This document shows, one piece after another, positions 1 to 7,527 of a DNA stretch of 20,672 nt. Position numbers and translations under genes: made by a program. The notes beneath the pieces were generated by a model. The model was given only the letters and a program-made list of their open reading frames with translations. It ran no database searches and was not told the origin of the DNA. Position 1 is the first letter of the stretch. Each line of letters opens with the position of its first letter. Source of the DNA: Pelargonium cotyledonis (taxonomy: Eukaryota > Streptophyta > Magnoliopsida > Geraniales > Geraniaceae); the NCBI GenBank assembly GCA_036897625.1, contig JAYMTA010001308.1, positions 1-20,672 on the forward strand, given 5' to 3'.

Positions 1-34
1 CCCCCCCCCCCCCCCCCCTGCCCCCCCCCCCCCC
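1..34. repeat. Near-pure poly-C tract at window start
   Basis: Eighteen C, then TG, then fourteen C. The tract lies in the HPPD reading frame, where it would read as prolines with one alanine, directly before the conserved Cys-Arg-Lys-Phe stretch. HPPD proteins do not normally carry a proline run here, so a sequencing or contig-end artefact is more likely than real coding sequence. Confidence 0.8.
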
Positions 35-2122
35 TGCCGCAAATTCCCCGCCGTCCACGGCCTCGGCGTCCGCGCCATCGCCTTAGAGGTTGAGGACGCC
101 GCCGCGGCGTTCGAAACCAGCGTCGCCCACGGCGCGAGACCCTCCTCTCCGCCGGTTGATCTCGACGGCCGCGCCGTGATTGCGGAGGTCGAGCTCTACG
201 GAGACGTGGTTCTGAGGTATGTAAGCTACAAGAACGGCCAATCAGACGCTAATAGCCCCAATCCCGATTCGTGGTTCCTTCCCCGATTCGAATCGGTGGA
301 TGAGAGCTCCTCATTCCCGGCCGATTTCGGGATCCGGCGGCTGGACCACGCGGTGGGTAACGTGCCGGAATTGGGTCCGGCAGTATCGTACGTGAAAGGG
401 TTTACTGGGTTTCACGAATTCGCCGAGTTCACGGCTGAGGATGTCGGGACGAGTGAGAGCGGGTTAAACTCGGTGGTGCTGGCTAACAATGAAGAGATGG
501 TGCTATTGCCCATGAACGAGCCTGTGTACGGAACCAAGAGGAAGAGCCAAATACAGACCTATCTGGAGCACAATGAAGGAGCTGGGCTGCAACATTTGGC
601 TTTGGTGAGTGAAGATATTTTCAGGACATTGAGGGAGATGAGGCAGCGAAGTGGAGTTGGGGGTTTCGAGTTCATGCCGGCACCGCCTCCAACTTACTAC
701 AAGAACTTGAAGAACAGGGCCGGAGATGTGTTGAGTGATGAGCAGATTGAGGAGTGTGAGAAATTGGGGATTTTGGTGGATAGGGATGATCAAGGAACAT
801 TGCTTCAGATTTTCACTAAGCCTTTGGGAGATAGGTATTTACTCAAAGCTTATCTTTTTGGATACTTGATTGTTAGATAGAAATGTTACTTAATCTTGTG
901 CTTGTTTTTTAAGTACTATTATAGGCTATATATGCGTAAATGGCTGATAGAATTTGAATGATCAGATGTAGGTTTGTAGGCATAATTTGGAATCTGACCT
1001 TGTCTACGGTCTTATACATAATGTTCTGTAGATACTTAATAGTTTAAGCTTAGTGTGGATCCGTGTGTGCATGTTTATGAGTGTTTCTTGGGTGTAAAAC
1101 TTGAATTTGTGCATACGGGTTCTTGGCACTCTAATTAAATACTGAATGCTGCCACAGTGCCACTCTGTGAGCGCACTGGACTGGACTCTTGGTTCACATC
1201 ACAGTTGAGCTTGAATGTCTTGCTAGATGTTGCTGTTTTGAGTTAGCTTTTACTTTTCAACTTAAGCTCTGATTTTGGTTTCTTGTTACATGGCCTTGTG
1301 GAGTTGGAGTTTGGTTTTCTCGTGTCTTTTTTGAAATTGTACAAACGTTCACATCTTTTTTGGTGCCAAACCAATGACAGTGCATCTTGTAAATGGAATA
1401 GGAGTGGCATTTCTTTCATCAAGCATGCATTTGATTCCCTCTAATGACTGCATTAACTGTCATTAGAGGGAAAATGATGGTGCATAAAAAGTCCAGCATC
1501 GTCCACTTTTGTGCATTTATATAACTGCCTTTTATGAGCCGAGTAGGAATAGATTCTGTTAACTTCAGCAAATCTGTAGGAATGGCCCTACTTTCTTGAG
1601 GAAACTTTACAAATATTAGTTCTTGACTCTCTTTTTATGCAATATAACTGCATTTTGTTCTTCTCACAAGTACTTCTCTCAAGTCATTTTGGTATTGCCG
1701 TATGGTTTGATGTACCCAATAATCTTACCATATGGAGGTAATCGGAAATGAAATGGTTTATTGTTATGGTATCCAACATATTTTCCTGACTTCCTTTAGT
1801 TGGGGACAAGCCAACCTGAAAGATTTATCAAAGTAGTATTGATAAATCCATCCTTCTCAACTTTCTTCTCTTTTGTTCTTGAAAAGTTTGTAAGGCCAAT
1901 GATTTACTTGGTTTCATATGATGTGTTTTGTTCAGGCCAACCATCTTCATAGAGATTATTCAACGAGTAGGTTGCATGCTCAAAGACGATGAGGGAAAGG
2001 TATACCAGAAGGGTGGATGTGGAGGGTTCGGAAAAGGCAACTTCTCTGCTCTGTTCAAATCCATCGAGGAATACGAGAAGACACTTGAAGCCAAGCGAAT
2101 GACTGAGCTAGCTGCTGCATGA
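2..2122 (+). CDS. HPPD: 4-hydroxyphenylpyruvate dioxygenase, 5'-partial, two exons
   Basis: This Fe(II) enzyme converts 4-hydroxyphenylpyruvate to homogentisate in tyrosine catabolism and feeds plastoquinone and tocopherol synthesis. The coding parts are 2-834 and 1936-2122, about 339 residues. Plant HPPDs have roughly 435-445, so about 100 N-terminal residues lie outside the window and no start is visible; the GTG at 176 is an internal valine. The intron (835-1935) runs from GATAG|GTATTT to TTCAG|GCC, and the split arginine codon joins in frame as GDR-PTIF. All three expected metal ligands are present: His in LDHAV (347-349), His in GLQHLAL (593-595) and Glu in FIEIIQRVG (1952-1954). The C-terminal GGFGKGNFSALF helix region is intact. 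If the intron is retained, translation stops at 880 and the glutamate ligand is lost. The poly-C start is suspect. The family call is very secure. Confidence 0.97.
1435..1472. repeat. 13-bp perfect inverted repeat in HPPD intron
   Basis: Arm TTCCCTCTAATGA (1435-1447) pairs with TCATTAGAGGGAA (1460-1472) around a 12-nt loop whose first and last bases also pair. Weaker complementarity seems to continue outward through ATGCATTT and GATGGTGCAT. It could be a small foldback (MITE) remnant or chance. No target-site duplication was identified. Confidence 0.7.
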
Positions 2123-2450
2123 GAACACAATCCTCCTTCCTGTAAAATAAGGTGGCAGTGGAAGCCAGAGGTTAGTTAATAATAATATGTTAGCAATAAG
2201 CAGAACTAAGATACCATACCAGTAAAAGAAATCATATTATGTGTGCCATCAGATGTAACTTATTACTTCATGTACTATGACTTGTATACACCAATGTGAT
2301 CATAGAATTGGTGAATGAGAAACTTGGCTTAACTTTAATCTTTCTCCATTATGAATATCTATAGATCTAGTACTGTTATAGAATGCTGCAAGATCTTTCC
2401 TAGTTTACATCAATTATCGTGATTTGAATCCTCAATAATATAGATCTCAA
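2123..2450 (+). other. HPPD 3' UTR and short spacer
   Basis: AT-rich sequence after the HPPD stop, with AATAAG- and AATAAT-like polyadenylation candidates near 2145-2200. No gene was recognised. Confidence 0.5.
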
Positions 2451-2624
2451 TTTGGTAACGATCTCCCGATACAAACCGGAACATTCTACCTTAAAATTCA
2501 GTCTCGTCTTGTTTCATCTGATCAAGCACAGCTCTGCATCACTATCAATGCGGACTTCAAGGTCTAAGAAAGCTAGAAGAGGAGGAGAAGATAAACCAGA
2601 TCGACGGCAGTTTTCACTGGAGAA

Positions 2625-2990
2625 ATGCCGAGCGAGTTGAGAGCTCAAATTCTTTGCTGGCTTCTGGCGAAGAGCTTGGTACAACTCCGGTGCGTATCAA
2701 AGGAGTGGTTCTCTCTTTTCACAGAGCCACATTTGCGAAACTCCATTGCCAACACCCAAATCTACACCTCATTAACTATAGTGGGGAAAAGGAAGATTTG
2801 CATACCATCAGCCGGCAAAAGATTCAGTAAAATGCAAGATGATCAAGAAACTGGCGCAACTCAGCACCTTGACTTCAGATAGGTGGCTTCCATTAGATAG
2901 ATCCTCACTAACTTGTAGTCATTACCGGAGGGATCGAACACAAACCCATACTTGAACTTACTGTGGCGAGCTCCGGTTGATAGTTAGAAT
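2625..2990 (+). pseudogene. Chimeric pseudogene: F-box head, SAUR piece, antisense F-box middle
   Basis: Three unrelated pieces are fused. (a) 2625 to about 2775 is the sense-strand head of the local F-box family (MPSELRAQILC, KSLVQLRCVSKEW). One T is missing compared with relatives in the stretch CACATTTGCG, so the frame shifts after the Glu-Pro-His. (b) About 2782-2847 matches the first ~65 bases of the SAUR gene at 6234, giving KRKICIPSAGKRFS. (c) About 2849-2990 is F-box coding sequence in antisense, matching the DNA around 8311-8334 and then 8018-8115, with a further internal deletion before about 2960. Together they make an 85-codon open frame, but no complete domain survives. It cannot encode a functional F-box or SAUR protein and is best read as debris from repeated rearrangement. 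Confidence 0.85.
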
Positions 2991-3167
2991 TAAACCATTC
3001 ATCTTCGATTCCTTCATCTATTGCACGCATGCACAATCTCAACACCACTCACATAGCCACCTTTCTATGCCTGATTTTCAGAGCCACACCACTCCAGTAA
3101 CATAACCACCAGTTCACCACATAGTCACAAATATATTTTAGAATATACTAAGTACTGTAACACCGAG

Positions 3168-3239
3168 GTCGTTGTAGTATAGTGGTAAGTATTCCCGCCT
3201 GTCACGCGGGTGACCCGGGTTCGATCCCCGGCAACGGCG
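3168..3239 (+). tRNA. tRNA-Asp (GTC), copy 1
   Basis: 72 nt. The acceptor stem GTCGTTG/CAACGGC closes with one G-U pair and a G discriminator. The D-arm is TAGTATAGTGGTAAGTA. The anticodon stem CCCGC/GCGGG flanks the loop CTGTCAC with anticodon GTC at 3201-3203. The T-loop is GGGTTCGATCCCC. There is no encoded CCA and no intron, as expected for a eukaryotic nuclear gene. It is identical over its full length to the copy at 6677. Confidence 0.97.
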
Positions 3240-3244
3240 TTTTT
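3240..3244 (+). terminator. Pol III T-run after tRNA-Asp copy 1
   Basis: Five T directly follow the discriminator base, the usual RNA polymerase III termination signal. Confidence 0.8.
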
Positions 3245-3623
3245 CATTTTGTTCTGCTAAATTTATCACATCTTCCACATCTGCTTTTTTTCTCTATTCT
3301 ACCATATGTTTTGTTTTCTTCTACAAAAGCAACACAAAATACTTGTATTATCAACATAAAGCTGTTGCATAATGATCTTATATTCAAATCATCAATTGCT
3401 AGAGCTCAACATGCATGTCCATACATGGAGTACAAAATGAAACCCTTATTATTCTAGTTGATACTATAAATCCCAAGCATATATATAGATATGAACTTAA
3501 ATCTATAGTTCCTTTCTCCTTGATAACTTGTTGTAATAATATAGTTAATATATACAAGCGTATGCATAATTATAAACCTTGAGCAGTGCTTGAAGTTGAG
3601 CTCTCTTCTGCCTTGGCCTTGGC
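3245..3623. other. AT-rich spacer, no gene seen
   Basis: Only short open frames without recognisable content. It contains the 3' flank of the minus-strand ubiquitin-like pseudogene. Confidence 0.5.
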
Positions 3624-4158
3624 TTACAATATACGCATGATGATCTTGCAGCCGTCATGAATGTAGTACTTGGGCAGGGGAAGATCAACCTTGCTCATTT
3701 CCAAACCCTCTATGCACATCAACACCAAGTCTGGGGTTTCAACCTCGTAAATCTTTTTTGCAAAAATCATGCTGTTGAACTCAGGGCTTGCTTGAATCCT
3801 TTCCTTCAGCGACATCACAGTATCGGTTTCTTTCACCTCAAAATCTTGCTCATGATCCAAGGCTGAGTGTTTGACTGTAATGAAGAGTTTCGCGTGAGGA
3901 TCAGAGCTTGGCTTCACAGTAAGGAAGAAAACAGTATCGCGCTCAAAAACACATCTTTCATCAGGCACGTCATAGTTAGGCCCAACACCCAGAATCTGTC
4001 TTGCAACTTGAATACCGAATATTTTCTGGATCTCTCATTTCACAGCAACACTGTTAATTGGACCCTTTATCTTCAGCCTCACCTTAAATTCTCCGCAATA
4101 CACAACCACTTCAGGGTCAGGCACAGCATCAGCTATACTCGGAATAATTTGTTCCTTG
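3624..4158 (-). pseudogene. Ubiquitin-like-domain gene, broken by an in-frame stop
   Basis: The minus strand carries a 114-codon open frame from 3968 to 3624. Its second half reads like a ubiquitin-fold domain: LFITVKH, then FEVKETDTVMSLKERI, ending in LPKYYIHDGCKIIMRIL. The same frame continues upstream of the ATG (GPNYDVPDERC, then back to VVVYCGEFKVRLKIKGP) and is interrupted by a single TGA at 4035-4037. It begins after a plausible acceptor, TTAAATCTGTAG, ending at 4159. The similar register before and after the stop suggests two tandem ubiquitin-like units in the parent gene. No upstream coding exon was found. It may be a recent pseudogene or a gene now starting at 3968. The family assignment rests on pattern only and is moderate. 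Confidence 0.55.
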
Positions 4159-4495
4159 CTACAGATTTAACAAAATGAATTAGTAACTGATAAAATGGTA
4201 TTTTTGAATATGAACTGATAGTGCTGAATGATGGAAAATTTATGGAATGCCTCGTATAGTTTATAAATCGGAGTATCATAAATTATCTGTTATGGGTGTA
4301 AATTTAATTTGCATGATATGATATGATCTGAATGCAATTTTTGTTTTCAAAGCACAACATGAGTTAGTTCATAATGCCAAACTCATGATAATTAAGCAAA
4401 CATCAAAACTTTCAATTGGGATCCAGGAACACAAAATCAACTATACAAGTTGGGGTTAGTCGACACAAACACGTACGAGCAAGCTAAACTCAGAT
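4159..4495. other. AT-rich spacer, no gene seen
   Basis: No recognisable coding or RNA gene. It lies between the ubiquitin-like pseudogene and the start of the duplicated tRNA-Ile block. Confidence 0.5.
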
Positions 4496-4860
4496 CACTG
4501 TCATTACCCAAATTGGCATTGCCAAACTTAAAAGCACACATATTTTTCATTTTATAAACAGTCACATAAATATAAGCTATATTATTTAGTAGTAGATTAG
4601 TACAAATGCAATCTATGCAAAAGTGTGCATAGCTAGCTTTTTCACACATGGTCAAGGAAAAACCTATTGAGTTTTTGCTGTAAGCTTATGCAAGAAAACT
4701 AATTAGCACAAGACCCTCAATAAGCACAAACACTACAAGTAAAAATTGAAACTTTCAATTGAGATACGCACAATCCAAACGAATTAATCAAAACCCATTC
4801 GAGAGATTGAACTGATTTGAGCTAAAATTGAAGATGGACTGTGAATGTATGAGTGAATAC

Positions 4861-4920
4861 CTTGTAGAAGATAAAGCCACCAGATTTGTTGATGGTGTAG
4901 AGACTGTAACTTGCTGCCAT
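4861..4920 (-). pseudogene. Orphan first exon of a TRAPPC4-like (Trs23) gene, copy A
   Basis: Reading the minus strand from 4920 gives a 20-codon exon beginning MAASYSLYTINKSGG and ending FIFYK, followed at once by a GTATTC donor. This is the conserved start of plant TRAPPC4, a core subunit of the TRAPP vesicle-tethering complex, whose first exon ends at this lysine as far as I know. No further TRAPPC4 exon is visible downstream on the minus strand. Splicing to the ubiquitin-like acceptor would be out of phase and reach a stop quickly. The 20-codon frame and donor are undamaged, which suggests a recent copy or a still transcribed 5' end. Confidence 0.75.
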
Positions 4921-5072
4921 TTTCGAAGAGATATTTCCTGAGGAATTGGAATAAAAACTCAATTCAGAAGCAGAAATATATGGAAATAAAAAGCTGTTTG
5001 ATGAAATTTGCAGATGCCAAAAGATTAAATTTGTTTTAGATTTGTAATAGGTCTGAGACGCTGTGACCAGCT

Positions 5073-5146
5073 GGCCTATTAGCTCAGCTGGTTAGAGCGT
5101 CGTGCTAATAACGCGAAGGTCGCAGGTTCGAGACCTGCATGGGCCA
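5073..5146 (+). tRNA. tRNA-Ile (AAT), copy 1
   Basis: 74 nt. The acceptor stem GGCCTAT/ATGGGCC has one G-U wobble, then an A discriminator. The D-arm is TAGCTCAGCTGGTTAGAGC. The anticodon stem TCGTG/CGCGA flanks the loop CTAATAA with anticodon AAT at 5107-5109. The T-arm GCAGGTTCGAGACCTGC is perfect. It lies divergent to the TRAPPC4 exon, 152 bp from its ATG. Confidence 0.97.
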
Positions 5147-5147
5147 C

Positions 5148-5152
5148 TTTTT
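5148..5152 (+). terminator. Pol III T-run after tRNA-Ile copy 1
   Basis: Five T begin two bases after the tRNA 3' end. Confidence 0.8.
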
Positions 5153-5161
5153 ATTTTTACC

Positions 5162-5390
5162 TTTTGACCCCTCATCTTTCCTGAATTTGATTTTTTGTCC
5201 CCTAAATTTTTTTTTCTTCCCGTTTTGACCTTTCAATTTTTCTACATTAGACATACTTTTGTTTTTCACGTTACGTTTTGACCCCTCAACCTTTTCAAAC
5301 TTAAACTTTTGTACCCTCAATATTTTTTCTTTCCAATTTTGACCTTTCAACTTTTCTACATTAGACATATTTTTGTTTTATTATCCTAAC
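5162..5390. repeat. Tandem repeat, 114-bp period, two units
   Basis: TTTTGACCCCTCA starts at 5162 and again at 5276. CTACATTAGACATA starts at 5242 and again at 5356. Both give exactly 114 bp. Each unit also holds inner TTTTGACC/TTTTGTCCCC/TTTTGACCTTTC sub-motifs, so the unit itself is partly repetitive. It is strongly T-rich on the plus strand. The same family follows the second tRNA-Ile. Confidence 0.9.
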
Positions 5391-5448
5391 AATTTTTGTA
5401 TTGTTATGTGAGATTCTTTGGTTATCCAAACATTATACCATGCATTTC

Positions 5449-5683
5449 AAATACAACTCTTTCAACCCAAGGGTAGTGGCGAATGTGGTAATCACACAGA
5501 CTGCGTGAGTGGAAAGAGCGCTTGTGTTCGATCCCCATTCAACACATCCCTAGGGAGAGACTTAATCATTAACCTGTGCCCTCGCCTCGAATGAGATTAA
5601 TATGACTGTGTTTAAAACAGTTTAAAGGTGCCAACCCTCTCAGAAACCCATGGTTTAACCAAATAAAAATACAACTCTTTCAA
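5449..5683 (+). mobile_element. tRNA-derived SINE with 17-bp target-site duplication
   Basis: AAATACAACTCTTTCAA is present perfectly at 5449-5465 and 5667-5683 and flanks a body of about 201 bp. The body begins with a tRNA-like head: an A-box-like TGGCGAATGTGG (5477-5488) and a B-box-like TGTTCGATCCC (5525-5535), followed by a tRNA-unrelated region and a short A-rich end (AAATAAA). Internal Pol III boxes at the 5' end, an A-rich 3' end and a long perfect target-site duplication are the marks of a SINE moved by LINE-encoded retrotransposition. There is no coding capacity. Divergence of the element from its family cannot be judged here, but the intact duplication suggests a fairly young insertion. 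Confidence 0.85.
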
Positions 5684-6160
5684 ATAAAATCCAAGAATCC
5701 AATAGCAACCCAACCTTTGAAGTTGAAAGCTAAGGCCCTATCCATGCCATGACTAGCTTCATCTATTAGAATATCATGTTTTTGCATATATAAAATATAA
5801 AAACAGATATAATTTAATCTACAATTATATAAGAATTGAAAATCAGTAGCAATATCCTGATGTTTACGTATGCTGCAAGTGCCTATGAATTCAACGTGTA
5901 ATGACCCTAAATACCAGTAAGCAATAGCTATTCAAATTGATAGATTCTAGAATTGAAAATCAAGGAGAGACACATGGCTCTTAAATCAAATGATTAACCA
6001 AATCAATGCACCAATTATTTTACTTATTAAACCACCTTTGAATCCATGAAAGGGCACTTAACCGAATAAAATACTTGTTCAAGCCACAAAAGTCATGCCA
6101 ACTAACCTTAATTATCACTAATTAATCTAGGTAACTAACATATGTCACCAAACTCCCATT
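5684..6160. other. AT-rich spacer, no gene seen
   Basis: No coding or RNA signature was recognised between the SINE and the SAUR promoter. Confidence 0.5.
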
Positions 6161-6166
6161 CTCTGA

Positions 6167-6172
6167 TATAAA
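6167..6172 (+). promoter_or_regulatory. TATA box upstream of SAUR
   Basis: TATAAA sits 62 bp before the SAUR ATG, leaving a short 5' leader, which is usual for SAUR genes. No clear TGTCTC auxin-response element was noticed close by. Confidence 0.45.
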
Positions 6173-6233
6173 GACTAAAGGCATGAACAGATTGAAACAA
6201 GTTTAGGTATAGCTAGCAATTTGTTCTTAGCAT

Positions 6234-6518
6234 ATGGGGAAACGGAAGATTTGCATACCATCAGTTGGCAAAAGATTCAGCGAAACGCAAGATGATCAAG
6301 TTCGAAAAGGGTACATCCCAGTGTTGGTTGGGATGGGGGAGGAGATGAATATGCAGAGACTTTGCATACCCACCAAGCTCCTGAAGCATCCTACTATTGT
6401 TTCACTACTGGAGCTTTCAGCTCGCGAATTCGGTTACGAGCAAGAGGGTATGCTGAAAATTCCATATGATGCTGATTGTTTTAGAAAGATAGTTATGCTT
6501 GTATGGAAGAAGCGGTGA
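6234..6518 (+). CDS. SAUR family auxin-responsive protein
   Basis: Intronless, 94 residues, a normal size for SAUR (small auxin up RNA) proteins. These proteins restrain PP2C.D phosphatases and thereby promote plasma-membrane proton pumping and cell expansion. The SAUR core is visible in order: KGYIPVLVG (25-33, in place of the commoner KGHFAVYVG), RLCIPTKLLKHP (42-53), LLELSAREFGYEQEG (58-72) and MLKIPYD (73-79), then a short basic end (WKKR). The ATG at 6234 is the only sensible start, as there is no earlier in-frame Met in the conserved region and a TATA box lies just upstream. A diverged copy of its first ~65 bases is embedded in the chimeric pseudogene near 2782. In both places the SAUR sequence lies a few hundred bases upstream of a tRNA-Asp, so it was probably part of the duplicated unit. 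Confidence 0.9.
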   Translation: MGKRKICIPSVGKRFSETQDDQVRKGYIPVLVGMGEEMNMQRLCIPTKLLKHPTIVSLLELSAREFGYEQEGMLKIPYDADCFRKIVMLVWKKR

Positions 6519-6676
6519 TCGATGAGAGCCAACTAGATTTTTTCTTGTAGATTTTAGCCTCAAAGAAGAGGGCTTGTATAGTTTGAATTTCATTTGAAAC
6601 CGTACTTTTATATTACTAAAAGATTTGATAAAATCAAATCCATAATAGATTTCAAAATGCCAATTGCAACATAAAA

Positions 6677-6748
6677 GTCGTTGTAGTATAGTGGTAAGTA
6701 TTCCCGCCTGTCACGCGGGTGACCCGGGTTCGATCCCCGGCAACGGCG
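6677..6748 (+). tRNA. tRNA-Asp (GTC), copy 2
   Basis: 72 nt, identical to the gene at 3168, with anticodon GTC at 6710-6712. The flanks differ but keep weak similarity downstream, which fits an old duplication with the tRNA body held constant by selection or gene conversion. Confidence 0.97.
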
Positions 6749-6749
6749 C

Positions 6750-6753
6750 TTTT
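6750..6753 (+). terminator. Pol III T-run after tRNA-Asp copy 2
   Basis: Four T, followed two bases later by a second run of six, so termination should be efficient. Confidence 0.7.
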
Positions 6754-7002
6754 AATTTTTTGCTGCAATTTCTGTTTTAGAAAATAGTAATCATAGTACA
6801 AAAACCATAATCACTTGAATTAGCCTGCTGTGCTGTACAAAAACCATTATTTTCTAAACAATAATGAATCAAAATCATGATCCAATCATTGTAGACACTA
6901 GACAGCAAATTCTTCAGCCAATCAGAAACTAAGGCATTGATTTTGTAGATAGCAGTATCAGAATTCATCAACCTTGCACAAGAGTCAGCTAAGATTTCAT
7001 GG

Positions 7003-7154
7003 GAAGTTGAACTGTAATCTTCCATGACACATAATTGAAACCAGAAGGAACAACACAAAGGCATCCTGCCATAGATCCAAAACTTGAAACAAAGATATCC
7101 CCAAATTTGTACGTATGGGATCTCGTGGAAATTAGGAACCCGGGATTTCCACAA
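7003..7154 (-). pseudogene. F-box C-terminal fragment
   Basis: The minus strand contains scraps of the associated domain of the neighbouring F-box genes: a GSMAGCLCVV-like stretch in one frame and LCVMEDYS in another, matching GSMAGRICVL and FWVMEEYG of the intact gene at 10233. The frame changes between them, and neither an F-box nor a start is present. The 125-codon open frame covering 6777-7154 mixes these frames and is not a real protein. The piece is a relic of a further F-box copy. Confidence 0.65.
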
Positions 7155-7527
7155 GTTAGATAATATCCCTAAAGTTTGCTATAAAACATGGGGATACAAG
7201 AGTAAACATATCACGCTAACTAACTTCTGGATAAGTTTTCTGAAAGTAAAACAAGTACTTTAGACCAGTATGTTATTGCCTCCCCAATGTCTCATGAGAA
7301 CTCAAAGTACATATTCGTGAAGATTCAATCAAGAGCATAGCTATAAATAATTAAATATAACATAATAAGAAACAACTTTCATTAAAACTATTAATTAACA
7401 AGCTCACACATAAACTCAATCAACAATAAAGGAAATAGGATTCAAATATCATTGGTTTGGATACTGATTCATGCAACAAACGGTATCCATACTGAGTAAA
7501 AAAAAAAACTAAAGACGGAAAGCTAAT
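7155..7527. other. 3' flank of the F-box pseudogene, shared with the intact copy
   Basis: No gene. Roughly 7301-7433 is clearly related to 10012-10129 downstream of the intact F-box gene (AGTACATAT, TCAAGAGCAT, CATAAACT, AATCAACAA), so the duplication that made the two genes included at least 250 bp of 3' flank. A poly-A run on the plus strand (about 7499-7508) is a poly-T on the gene strand and so is not a retroposition tail. Confidence 0.6.

Larger units (their letters stand above)
4500..5395. repeat. Segmental duplication block, copy A
   Basis: About 0.9 kb that is closely similar to 8719-9600 in the same orientation. It contains, in order, part of a TRAPPC4-like first intron (minus), the orphan TRAPPC4 exon 1, the shared 152-bp gap, tRNA-Ile(AAT) and the 114-bp-period T-rich repeats. 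Similarity is obvious by eye over long runs, for example TTCATTTTATAAACAGTCA, CACACATGGTCAAGGAAAAA and GAACTGATTTGAGCTAAAAT. Edges are approximate. Confidence 0.85.

Noticed and set aside
503-793. 96-codon minus-strand frame inside HPPD
   Set aside because: Antisense shadow of a strongly coding exon with no recognisable content.
176-880. A separate 234-codon gene starting at GTG 176
   Set aside because: It is the body of HPPD read into the intron; the frame is open upstream and the true exon ends at 834.
2452-2640. 62-codon frame before the chimeric pseudogene
   Set aside because: Overlaps the F-box head in another frame; looks like former 5' leader, with no domain.
3182-3457. Open frame beginning inside tRNA-Asp copy 1
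   Set aside because: Its first part is the tRNA sequence itself and the rest has low-complexity, non-coding character.
5105-5368. 87-codon minus-strand frame with repeated KLKGQN motifs
   Set aside because: The protein repeat is just the 114-bp DNA tandem repeat read in antisense, ending inside the tRNA-Ile gene.
6777-7154. 125-codon minus-strand gene
   Set aside because: It mixes frames of a decayed F-box fragment and has no start context or complete domain.
7499-7508. Poly-A tail marking a retroposed F-box copy
   Set aside because: The A run is on the plus strand while the gene is on the minus strand, so it would be poly-T at the 3' side. Shared 3' flanks also point to DNA-level duplication.
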